From Chloroflexota bacterium (GTDB lineage: Bacteria; Chloroflexota; Anaerolineae; Anaerolineales; UBA4823), in the NCBI GenBank assembly GCA_030636125.1, contig DAOVXM010000010.1, positions 1 through 16,849 on the forward strand: 16,849 bases of DNA. Reading direction: 5' to 3'. This document shows, in pieces, positions 6,408 to 13,029 of the stretch. Each line of letters begins with the position of its first letter. Position 1 is the first letter of the stretch. Position numbers and translations under genes: made by a program. Under the pieces are notes generated by a model. It saw only the letters and a list, made by a program, of their open reading frames with translations, did no database searches and was not told the origin of the DNA.

Positions 6408-6537
6408 GTTGTGAATCTAAGATAACATATGGGTGCTTAGTTTTGCCTCACAAGTTAGTAAGGCAAACCAGATTGTTATTTGCGTTCCCCCATTATGTTT
6501 TTTCGCCGTGATCGGGCAAAGCGTTGTCTAATAGGCC

Positions 6538-7236
6538 TTATGGGCTGGTGTTTCCCATAGGAGTTTCGTTTTGCAATTGAGTTGTGGCGTAATAGTCGCA
6601 CAGGTCCTGTAGCGGACAGATTGCGCAGTTAGGCCGCCGCGCTTGGCAGATTTCACGTCCCAGGCGGATAATGTTTAGGTGCGCGGCGTAATAAGTCTTC
6701 GGTGGGAATAGATTCGCTAAATGCTCGTGAGCTTTATCGGCGTTCATTTGTGACGGCCGTAAACCAATCCGACCGCTGACGCGATGGATATGGGTATCTA
6801 CCGGGAAGGCCGGTTTTCCTAGCGAGAACAAGAGCACGATGGCCGCGGTCTTGGGGCCGACGCCTTTGAATTGCATCAACCAGTTGCTGGCTTCCTCGGG
6901 AGAGAGCTCCTCCAGGAAATCCAGGCTGATTTCTCCGCGTTGATCGCTTATCTCGCTGAGGGCGTGCTGGATGCGGGGACCTTTCTGGTTTGCCAGGCCA
7001 GCGGAGCGTATGGCCTCGATCACCTCTTCCTGGGGGGCATCGCGCACCTCCTCCCAGGTAGGAAATCGTGCCCTCAGGGTCTCAAATGCGCGATCACGGT
7101 TAGTGTCATTGGTGTTTTGGGATAGGATTGTAGAGACTAATTCGTCCACCGGTGGTAGGGGATTACGCCACTCAGGATGACCATAGAAATTTATCAGTGT
7201 TTGGTGGACAGCGAGGGCGCGATCGTGTAGTTCCAT
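6538..7236 (-). CDS. nth: Endonuclease III (DNA glycosylase/AP lyase)
   Basis: The 232-residue base-excision-repair enzyme removes oxidised pyrimidines and cleaves the resulting abasic site. The helix-hairpin-helix is FKGVGPKTA (123-131), with catalytic K129. The catalytic aspartate is D147 in PVDTHIHRV. The [4Fe-4S] cluster loop is C197-x6-C204-x2-C207-x5-C213, exactly the family spacing. The substrate-side motif is SQNTNDTNR (39-47). The length is slightly above the E. coli enzyme because of a tail after the cluster (DYYATTQLQNETPMGNTSP). A TATACT -10-like box lies on the minus strand at 7260-7255, close to the left end of the inverted-repeat element at 7268. The gene lies downstream of the asparaginase gene but is separated from it by that element. 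Confidence 0.96.
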   Translation of the reverse strand: MELHDRALAVHQTLINFYGHPEWRNPLPPVDELVSTILSQNTNDTNRDRAFETLRARFPTWEEVRDAPQEEVIEAIRSAGLANQKGPRIQHALSEISDQRGEISLDFLEELSPEEASNWLMQFKGVGPKTAAIVLLFSLGKPAFPVDTHIHRVSGRIGLRPSQMNADKAHEHLANLFPPKTYYAAHLNIIRLGREICQARRPNCAICPLQDLCDYYATTQLQNETPMGNTSP

Positions 7237-7254
7237 AATCTCAATATTTCCGGT

Positions 7255-7260
7255 AGTATA
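7255..7260 (-). promoter_or_regulatory. Candidate -10 box for nth
   Basis: TATACT on the minus strand ends 18 nt before the nth ATG. The -35 position at 17-18 nt spacing holds only TTCTCG/TCTCGC, which lies inside the left arm region of the inverted-repeat element. If this promoter works, the element supplies its -35 region. Confidence 0.4.
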
Positions 7261-7267
7261 GCGTCAG

Positions 7268-7404
7268 TTCGGGATAAGCGAGAGAAACCCGGTTTTTAGC
7301 CCGGAATCAGCTCGAAAAAAGCTGTGTGACACCCAAAAAAGCTTCTTTATGCCTTCATCTGGATGAAAAACCGGGTTTCTGATCCATGTTTTTCTTATCC
7401 CGAA
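7268..7404. mobile_element. Noncoding inverted-repeat element (MITE-like), 137 bp
   Basis: Two nested inverted repeats bound the element. The outer arms are TTCGGGATAAG (7268-7278) and CTTATCCCGAA (7394-7404), exact over 11 bp. The inner arms are AGAAACCCGGTTTTT (7283-7297) and AAAAACCGGGTTTCT (7366-7380), exact over 15 bp. The gaps between outer and inner arms differ (4 and 13 nt). The middle holds AAAAAAGCT twice, 20 bp apart (7315 and 7335), and no reading frame. CGTCAG stands immediately left of the element (7262-7267) and recurs at 7425-7430, 20 bp beyond the right arm; this is only a weak target-duplication candidate. The structure suggests a non-autonomous palindromic element lodged between two minus-strand genes. 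As RNA it would form a long hairpin and might also end the asparaginase transcript. Confidence 0.65.
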
Positions 7405-7437
7405 TTCACGTAGGTATATTATTTCGTCAGGGATAAA

Positions 7438-8505
7438 TTAGATAGTAACGTTCTGCTTCAATTTGAAACAAGGGCGTGCTTGCCCAACCACTAATTTCCG
7501 CCAATTGTGCACTGGAAAGGTGGGGCCAAATTTTACCAAAGCATCCAGCTCGCTCCTGGAAAGCGCAACCAGTTGTCGTAAGACTTCGATACTGACGGCC
7601 GAACGAGCGCGGGCTTTGAGGTCGCCATCCGCAATTTTCAGGGCGATCCCCAGTGCGGGTGAGCCAGGGCCGAGCGCACCAGGAAGCAATCCTATACCTT
7701 GATAACCTTCAGCACCACCCTTGGATAAAAGACGACCCTGGGCGATTTCCATCAGACTGGTATCGAACTGCCCCGGACCACTCACCATGACAGGGTGAGT
7801 GGTCATGGCCGCGCTGATTGTACGGCAGGCCTGGAGGCGTGACTTGGGCTCGACATTACCTGCAACGGGATCACATAGTCGTGCATATGCCAGGGCGGCA
7901 TTATATAGCGGTATGGCGAAAATAGGAGCTGAACAACCATCGGTTCCCACTGCGACTTGATCTAGCGGCAATTCGCACATTTCAGCAAAGGTTTGTAGAA
8001 TATTGCGCTGGATGGGGTGATTGGGGTTGATGTAATCTTTTAGTGGTAGATCTTGCATGCGGGCAAACGCCAGCATTCCGGTGTGCTTCCCGGAGCAATT
8101 ATGGCGATTTGGTGTGGGTTGTTCTCCTCGCTCTTGTAAGGCCTTGGCGGTGGTGGTGTCAAAAGGTGGATGGACGCCGCACAACAGGTCGCCCTCGGAT
8201 AAATTAGCCTTGTCCTGGATTTTATTCAATACAGCAACATGTTCGTCGGTGCCGGCGTGCGAAGCACACATCAGGGCGATTTCACGTTGAGAGAGGTTGA
8301 ACTGGGCTTTCCCATTGTGCTCAATAAAAGGTATCGCTTGAAAGGGCTTCGCCGAGGAACGCAGGTAGGTAGTAGCCTGTGGGTTGCCAAAGCTGGCGAC
8401 CAGTTGCCCATGCGCGTTAACCACGGCCACTGCGCCATAATGAATTGATTCTACAGTTTCACCGCGTGTTAATTCGAAAATTGGAAGATATGTAGAGGGA
8501 GGCAT
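7438..8505 (-). CDS. Rhizobium-type (class 3) L-asparaginase
   Basis: The 355-residue protein belongs to the asparaginase II family (PF06089 type), unrelated in fold to the E. coli enzymes; it hydrolyses L-asparagine to aspartate and ammonia. Conserved points are LRSSAKPFQ at 48-56 (S50 and K53), ASHAG at 81-85 (S82), NCSGKHTGM at 136-144 (C137, K140) and GTDGCSAPI at 187-195 (C191). Compared with what I recall of R. etli ReAV (S48/K51/S80 catalytic, C135/K138/C189 binding zinc), each residue is shifted by exactly +2, so catalytic and zinc sites look complete. K261 in LLSKGGAEGY probably plays the second lysine. No signal peptide is present, so it is cytoplasmic. No Shine-Dalgarno precedes the ATG. 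The MBL-fold gene ends 73 bp upstream on the same strand and may be co-transcribed. Confidence 0.92.
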   Translation of the reverse strand: MPPSTYLPIFELTRGETVESIHYGAVAVVNAHGQLVASFGNPQATTYLRSSAKPFQAIPFIEHNGKAQFNLSQREIALMCASHAGTDEHVAVLNKIQDKANLSEGDLLCGVHPPFDTTTAKALQERGEQPTPNRHNCSGKHTGMLAFARMQDLPLKDYINPNHPIQRNILQTFAEMCELPLDQVAVGTDGCSAPIFAIPLYNAALAYARLCDPVAGNVEPKSRLQACRTISAAMTTHPVMVSGPGQFDTSLMEIAQGRLLSKGGAEGYQGIGLLPGALGPGSPALGIALKIADGDLKARARSAVSIEVLRQLVALSRSELDALVKFGPTFPVHNWRKLVVGQARPCFKLKQNVTI

Positions 8506-8578
8506 TGACGCTTATCAGTGAAGGATCAAGGACGAAGGGAGGCGATGTTTTATCCGCAAAGAGACCAGGTTATTTGGC

Positions 8579-9445
8579 CTATCCTTCGGAATCGGGAAGG
8601 TCATGTGGACCGGCCGGGCTAAAGTGGCGGTTGTAGTATTGGTAAAGCCCGGTGCGATAGCGTTGTGTAAACCGTTCGGTTTGCGTTCTTGGAAAGCTGA
8701 AATCCCTTAGCAGGAATCTGATCAATTTTTCTGTGTCTTCGGGTGGTGCATCACGATTAACAAGACGCTCTAACCTTTGGGAGATTTTTTTGAGGTGTCG
8801 GCGCTGCTCTCGAACATCTTCGATGGTCACTATCCCAGCGCGCCCACTGACAATTACATAGTCACGAAAATTATTGGTCAGCAAATCAAGCGTTTCTATC
8901 CAGGTAGGCAGGTCAGCGTCGGATAGGTATGGAGGTTGGTTGGGTGTAACTGTATCTCCCACAAAAACGACCTGTTCGTTTGGGGCAACGAACCAAATCG
9001 AGCCCTGAGTTGGGCCAGGGTGATGTTCTAAGTGTACTTCGGTCCCACCCCAGTGGAGTATCATGTGCTTGGTAAAAGTGATATTGGGGGCAGTCCAGCG
9101 AGTGCCTATGGCATCATCGTATGTTTCCCATTCTGAGCCGCTTTCGAAGCTTTGGCCTTTAAAAATTGCTGGGCGGTTACTGAATGTCTGAGCAGTTTGT
9201 AAATGAGACACAATGGTGATCTCCATTATTCGCGCGCCCAGTGTGCGATCAAGATGGGAATCCAATAGGACCAATAAACGATTTGTGCCTCCGCGATGGT
9301 TGATCAGTGCCGAGCGCCAGGAACGCGCATCTTCCGGGCGGAGCGGTGCGTCGATCATAATAGTGCCATGCGAGGTTACCAAGGCACCTAGCGTAACGCC
9401 AAGGAAAGAATCTTCAAAGTAAATTCCCTGTTTGATGTGTTCCAT
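8579..9445 (-). CDS. Metallo-beta-lactamase-fold protein with an incomplete metal site
   Basis: The 288-residue protein follows the MBL plan: GALVTSHGTIMIDAPL (20-35), LLVLLDSHLDRTLGA (57-71), HHPGPTQGSIWF (141-152), VVFVGDTV (159-166) and VIVSGRAGI (197-205). The normal ligand motif HxHxDH reads DSHLDR (62-67), so H64 and D66 remain while the first and last histidines are D62 and R67. H142 and D164 are kept. The final histidine, usually in a GHG turn, is R202. Thus four of seven usual ligands survive. A single metal or an altered chemistry is possible, or a binding role. The start is supported by AGGTGA 4 nt before the ATG. The C-terminal third (about 205-288) is a helical extension with many charged residues. 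It probably shares regulation with the downstream asparaginase gene. Confidence 0.85.
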   Translation of the reverse strand: MEHIKQGIYFEDSFLGVTLGALVTSHGTIMIDAPLRPEDARSWRSALINHRGGTNRLLVLLDSHLDRTLGARIMEITIVSHLQTAQTFSNRPAIFKGQSFESGSEWETYDDAIGTRWTAPNITFTKHMILHWGGTEVHLEHHPGPTQGSIWFVAPNEQVVFVGDTVTPNQPPYLSDADLPTWIETLDLLTNNFRDYVIVSGRAGIVTIEDVREQRRHLKKISQRLERLVNRDAPPEDTEKLIRFLLRDFSFPRTQTERFTQRYRTGLYQYYNRHFSPAGPHDLPDSEG

Positions 9446-9529
9446 GAATCACCTGGTTTGGTCTTTGTTAATTTGTTAGGATTTACGCAGTTTAGCGAGG
9501 AAAACTCCGAAGTCTGGGCAGTTACGATA

Positions 9530-9559
9530 ATTTTATCTCAAAATGTAACCGTCTTACAA
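9530..9559 (-). promoter_or_regulatory. Candidate promoter for the MBL/asparaginase genes
   Basis: On the minus strand TTGTAA (9559-9554) and TAAAAT (9535-9530) are 18 nt apart. This would give a leader of about 78 nt before the MBL ATG. The -10 box sits in the imperfect palindrome GATAATTTTATC (9526-9537). The hexamers match consensus at four and five of six positions. Confidence 0.4.
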
Positions 9560-9563
9560 CTGC

Positions 9564-11669
9564 TCAAGCTTGAGCGTTCATAAGAGGGAATGTGAATTTG
9601 AAGCAAGCTCCAGTATCTGGTCCGTTCTCAACCCAGATACGCCCACCATGGGCTTCTACAGCGAGGCGGCAATACGCCAGGCCCAAACCAAGACCTTTTG
9701 GGCCTCCTTTACCATGCAGGCGAGTGAATTTATCAAAGATGCGCGCATGTTCATTGGAGGGGATGCCGGGACCGGTATCCTGAACCCACATGAATACCTC
9801 ATTTCTGTCTGAGCGAGCGCCAATATAGATTTTACTACCAGGCGGGGTAAATTTCACAGCATTTTCTAGCAAGTTAGTAAGAACGCGCTGGATCATGTCC
9901 GGGTCTACCAAGATTTCGGGTAAATCGGCGGAAATTACTATCGAAATTTCCTGGTTTTTATTTTCGACGATGGGATGGACCGTCTCAACAGCTTCATTAA
10001 TCAGGTGGGTAGGAGAAGTGGCTTGCCGATTGCCGATTGGTTGGCCGGCTTCTAACCGCCTGATATCCAATAGTGAGTTCGTCAGGCGTTGAATGCGCTC
10101 TGTAGAGCGAATGGCTATATCAAGCAACGATTTTTGGGCAGGATCAGCATCCTGGGGAATGAGCGATTCCAAAACATCTAAACTGGAAACAATATTCGCC
10201 AGGGGTGAGCGGAGATCGTGATAGATCATCGATACCAGATCTTTCCGCAGGTTATCCAGGTTCTTGCGTTCTGTGATGTCTCGTAAAATCCACTGGAGGT
10301 GAGAAATCCCCTCGATGGGCGCTTCACGTGCGTAGACCTGGACTGGTACCTCACGTCCCCCATCGGTGCGCAGGCTTGACTCATAAGTCAGCGTTTCGCC
10401 TGTGGAGATTTTTTCGAATTTATGCCCAACCTTTTCCTGGTCGACTACCTGCAATTGCTCAATTGACATTCCGATCAGTTCTTCGGCCTCAGTATCGATG
10501 ATAGCCCAAGCCTGGCGATTGGCTTCAAGGATACTTCCTTCCCAATTGGTGATCAGAATTGGGTCAATGCTGTCTTCAAACAACTCTCTGTATCGTTGGT
10601 GGGCGGCCTGAAGCTGTTCAAAAAGCTGGGCGTGGCGGATGGCAGAGCCTGCCAGACTTCCGATGCCTGTAAGTACTGTTAGGGCATCTGGATCGAATAC
10701 CCCTTCTTTAGGATTGAGAGCCTCCATAATTCCGATCACCTGATCTCGCAAGCGGATAGGAGCGCAGGCGATGGCCTTGGTTTTAAAGTTAATTTGTTTA
10801 TCCACTTCAGGATAAAAGCGAGGGTCTTCATAGGCAAAAGGTACAATAGCACCGCGGCCTTCTTGGGCTACCCACCCGGCAATCCCCTGGCCCATTGCCA
10901 GACGAATACCAACCACGCTTTGTTCCACCTCCCCGGTAGACGCACGAAATTCGAGTTCTCGTGTCTTGGGGTCGATCAGGGCTAGAGAAACAACCTCTAC
11001 TTGCAATGCCTGGCTTATCTGCTCTAAGATACGCTGTAAAACATCCTCTAAATTTAGGGAAGCGCTGATAACAGCCGCGCTTTCAGCCAGGGCCGTCATG
11101 ACACGCGCTTTGCGCTGGCTTTCAGCGTATAGCCGTGCGTTGAGCACAGCAATCCCTGCCTGATCGGCTATTGCCTGCAACAGAGCGAGATGCTCTTGTG
11201 TGAAGAACTCGGGTGTTGGATGGACTAGGGTTACCACCCCAACTAACATGTCATGGGCCAAGATTGGGACGCTGACAGCCGATTTAGATCCAATGAGCTC
11301 TGAAGTGCCATCTGGAAGCTGGATCCAGCGTTTGTCTTTACTTGTATCAGGAATTAAAACGGCCTGGCGGTTACGGCTGACCCAACCGGCCAGCCCTTGG
11401 TCGAAGGTGATGCGAAGTTGATGGGTAGCATGTTCGTGGAACTGGGTCCCGGTAATTATGGCTGAATCTGCCGGTTGGCCATCTTCATCCAGAACCAGAA
11501 TGCTGCCGCTTATCGCCCCAATATTTTCCGCAGAAAGGAAGAGAATCCGTTCTAGAACCGCACGCAGGTCCAGGGCTGCGGCGATCTCACGGCTGATTTC
11601 ATACAATAGCTCCAACGATGCGCGTGTGTCTTGGTTTTCTGTTTCTTTCTCTTTGAAGTTTAATGACAT
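9564..11669 (-). CDS. Soluble sensor histidine kinase, GAF-GAF-PAS-HisKA-HATPase
   Basis: The 701-residue cytoplasmic kinase has no membrane segment. Domains in order: GAF1 about 20-175 (FDQGLAGWVSRNRQAVLIPD, SAVSVPILAHDMLVGVV), GAF2 about 190-350 (MGQGIAGWVAQEGRGAIVPF, ACAPIRLRDQVIGIMEALNP), PAS about 355-470 (YRELFEDSIDPILITNWEG, ending WILRDITERK), HisKA with phospho-acceptor H484 in MIYHDLRSPLANI, and HATPase_c with N box NLLENAVKF (N603), DTGPGIP (631-637), F box IFDKF (644-648) and GLGLGL (659-664). All kinase boxes are intact. The two GAF domains are alike in layout, suggesting duplication, and may sense a small ligand, redox state or light. No response regulator is adjacent, so it is an orphan whose partner is elsewhere. 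No Shine-Dalgarno precedes the ATG. Confidence 0.95.
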   Translation of the reverse strand: MSLNFKEKETENQDTRASLELLYEISREIAAALDLRAVLERILFLSAENIGAISGSILVLDEDGQPADSAIITGTQFHEHATHQLRITFDQGLAGWVSRNRQAVLIPDTSKDKRWIQLPDGTSELIGSKSAVSVPILAHDMLVGVVTLVHPTPEFFTQEHLALLQAIADQAGIAVLNARLYAESQRKARVMTALAESAAVISASLNLEDVLQRILEQISQALQVEVVSLALIDPKTRELEFRASTGEVEQSVVGIRLAMGQGIAGWVAQEGRGAIVPFAYEDPRFYPEVDKQINFKTKAIACAPIRLRDQVIGIMEALNPKEGVFDPDALTVLTGIGSLAGSAIRHAQLFEQLQAAHQRYRELFEDSIDPILITNWEGSILEANRQAWAIIDTEAEELIGMSIEQLQVVDQEKVGHKFEKISTGETLTYESSLRTDGGREVPVQVYAREAPIEGISHLQWILRDITERKNLDNLRKDLVSMIYHDLRSPLANIVSSLDVLESLIPQDADPAQKSLLDIAIRSTERIQRLTNSLLDIRRLEAGQPIGNRQATSPTHLINEAVETVHPIVENKNQEISIVISADLPEILVDPDMIQRVLTNLLENAVKFTPPGSKIYIGARSDRNEVFMWVQDTGPGIPSNEHARIFDKFTRLHGKGGPKGLGLGLAYCRLAVEAHGGRIWVENGPDTGACFKFTFPLMNAQA

Positions 11670-11763
11670 ATCATTTGATAATCCACTTGAATTGATCTTA
11701 GCCTTTCTCTATCCCACTCTATTCTGCCATCTTGTTCAGCGAGTCGATGTCACTGGAATATTG

Positions 11764-11772
11764 AGTATAGCA
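11764..11772 (-). promoter_or_regulatory. Candidate extended -10 promoter for the histidine kinase gene
   Basis: The minus strand reads TGCTATACT, matching the extended -10 form TGnTATAAT with one change. The -35 region is poor, as is common for extended -10 promoters. The leader would be about 88 nt. The rest of the 226-bp gap between the kinase gene and holB shows no gene and no clear terminator for holB. Confidence 0.45.
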
Positions 11773-11895
11773 TAATTGTCCTTCTAGCCAGGCAGATACC
11801 CCCTTTTCAAATTCGATAGTTGACTCTCTAAAAAAGTTCATGTATTAAGCAGAGAAGCCGAAAGTAGTAGAGAGGTTGTTTTGTCAGTGAAAGAA

Positions 11896-12924
11896 TTACT
11901 TTTCAGGGGTTGACTCAGTTATGTTTTCCCCCACCCCTCTGATAACTGGAAGATCGAGCAACAGAACCTCGGTCGCCAGGCGAGGGTTCACATTTTTATC
12001 TAATAGGTTAATCGTGCGTTCCAGGGAAGCAACCATCTTATATGCGATTTCCAGCCCAAGATGTGTGGCTATGTTTTCAATTGCTTCGAATTGATCCGGA
12101 TTGGTGATGGATGCAGACGCGCTGCTTGCTCTGAGGAGCACATCTCGCCACAAGGAAAGCCAGGTAAATATAGCTCCCCGCAGGTTTTCTTTATCTTTTG
12201 CGAGTCCTTCCGCATAAGCAAAACGCTCCACCCGACTGGCAGCCAGCAATAAGTGATGATCCCTAAGCCACTCTTGACGCTGTTCCAGAAGGTCTGGTTC
12301 GTGGTGCAGCTTCAATGCATAACCTGGTCTCCCGCCTGAAATATGGGCTAATAAGTGTGCTTCTCCCTGCGGTAGACCCCATCGATCCTGTAAACCCTGT
12401 TTGACAATTTCCGGGGTGATTGGGCGCAGGCGTAATACTTCGCATCTCGAGACGATGGTAGGTAATAATATTTCGCTGCTTTCGGCGGTTATTATTAAGA
12501 TAACTTGTGGCGCAGGTTCCTCCAGCGTTTTGAGTAGGGCATTCGCTGCGCTGGGGTGGGCTTCTTCGAATCGCAACAAGAGAGCCACACGGTAGCGAGC
12601 TTCATACGGGGCTAGCGACAGGCTGCGCTGTAACTCCCGGATTTGGTCTACTTTGAGCGTTCCCCCAATTTGCTCCGCCTGAACGATTGCTAAATCAGGA
12701 TGCTGCATCTGTTCGATCTTCTGGCATGTGCGACAGGTGCGGCAAGGTTCGCCCGGAGCCTGGGGTTCGGGACAGTTCACCGCCTGCGCCAGACGTAAAG
12801 CCAGGGTGCGGCGCCCCAGGCCTTGGGAGCCGGTAATGAGGTAGGCGTGGCGGTGATTGCCACGGGCGATTTGTTCCTTTAAAAGATTAACTGCCCACTC
12901 GTGACCAAGCATGTCCCAGTTCAT
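11896..12924 (-). CDS. holB: DNA polymerase III delta-prime subunit (clamp loader)
   Basis: The 342-residue AAA+ clamp-loader subunit helps load the beta sliding clamp onto DNA together with DnaX and HolA. The P-loop position reads GSQGLGRRT (32-40): the Walker A lysine is arginine, as expected for a delta-prime that does not hydrolyse ATP. Four cysteines (C51, C61, C64, C67) form the zinc module typical of the family. FEEAHPSAANALLKTLEEP (119-137) covers the Walker B/sensor region. SRC at 159-161 is the conserved arginine-finger motif that acts on the neighbouring subunit. The rest is the helical lid and collar domain, more divergent. The ATG lies 6 nt beyond a good -10 box, and no ribosome site fits, so the mRNA is probably leaderless. 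The gene diverges from pcrA. Confidence 0.93.
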   Translation of the reverse strand: MNWDMLGHEWAVNLLKEQIARGNHRHAYLITGSQGLGRRTLALRLAQAVNCPEPQAPGEPCRTCRTCQKIEQMQHPDLAIVQAEQIGGTLKVDQIRELQRSLSLAPYEARYRVALLLRFEEAHPSAANALLKTLEEPAPQVILIITAESSEILLPTIVSRCEVLRLRPITPEIVKQGLQDRWGLPQGEAHLLAHISGGRPGYALKLHHEPDLLEQRQEWLRDHHLLLAASRVERFAYAEGLAKDKENLRGAIFTWLSLWRDVLLRASSASASITNPDQFEAIENIATHLGLEIAYKMVASLERTINLLDKNVNPRLATEVLLLDLPVIRGVGENITESTPEK

Positions 12925-12930
12925 GAAGTG

Positions 12931-12959
12931 ATTTTAGCAAAGATTATAGGGATTGGCAA
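12931..12959 (-). promoter_or_regulatory. holB promoter, predicted leaderless
   Basis: On the minus strand TTGCCA (12959-12954) is followed after exactly 17 nt by TAAAAT (12936-12931). Only 6 nt (CACTTC) separate the -10 box from the holB ATG, so transcription should begin at or within a base or two of the A of the ATG. A second -10-like TATAAT lies inside the spacer and could give a short leader instead. Confidence 0.7.
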
Positions 12960-12992
12960 CAGAAGTGGTTGGCGGATGGATCTCGTTTTCAG

Positions 12993-13021
12993 TTGACACT
13001 CCTAATCCCAACCGTTACAAT
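12993..13021 (+). promoter_or_regulatory. pcrA promoter, predicted leaderless
   Basis: The consensus -35 TTGACA (12993-12998) and TACAAT (13016-13021, one mismatch) are separated by exactly 17 nt. The pcrA ATG starts at 13030, 8 nt after the -10 box, so the transcript start should coincide with or lie within about 2 nt of the ATG. No Shine-Dalgarno is possible in such a transcript. This is the best promoter in the window. Confidence 0.88.
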
Positions 13022-13029
13022 CTTTCTAT

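Noticed and set aside
9562..9575. Perfect palindrome GCTCAAGCTTGAGC at the end of the kinase gene
   Set aside because: It is mostly coding (Ala-Gln-Ala-stop) with no loop and no T-run, so it is more likely chance than a terminator or site.
11896..12924. Loss of the Walker A lysine in HolB as a sign of a broken gene
   Set aside because: Delta-prime subunits normally do not hydrolyse ATP and often have an altered P-loop; the SRC motif and zinc cysteines are intact.
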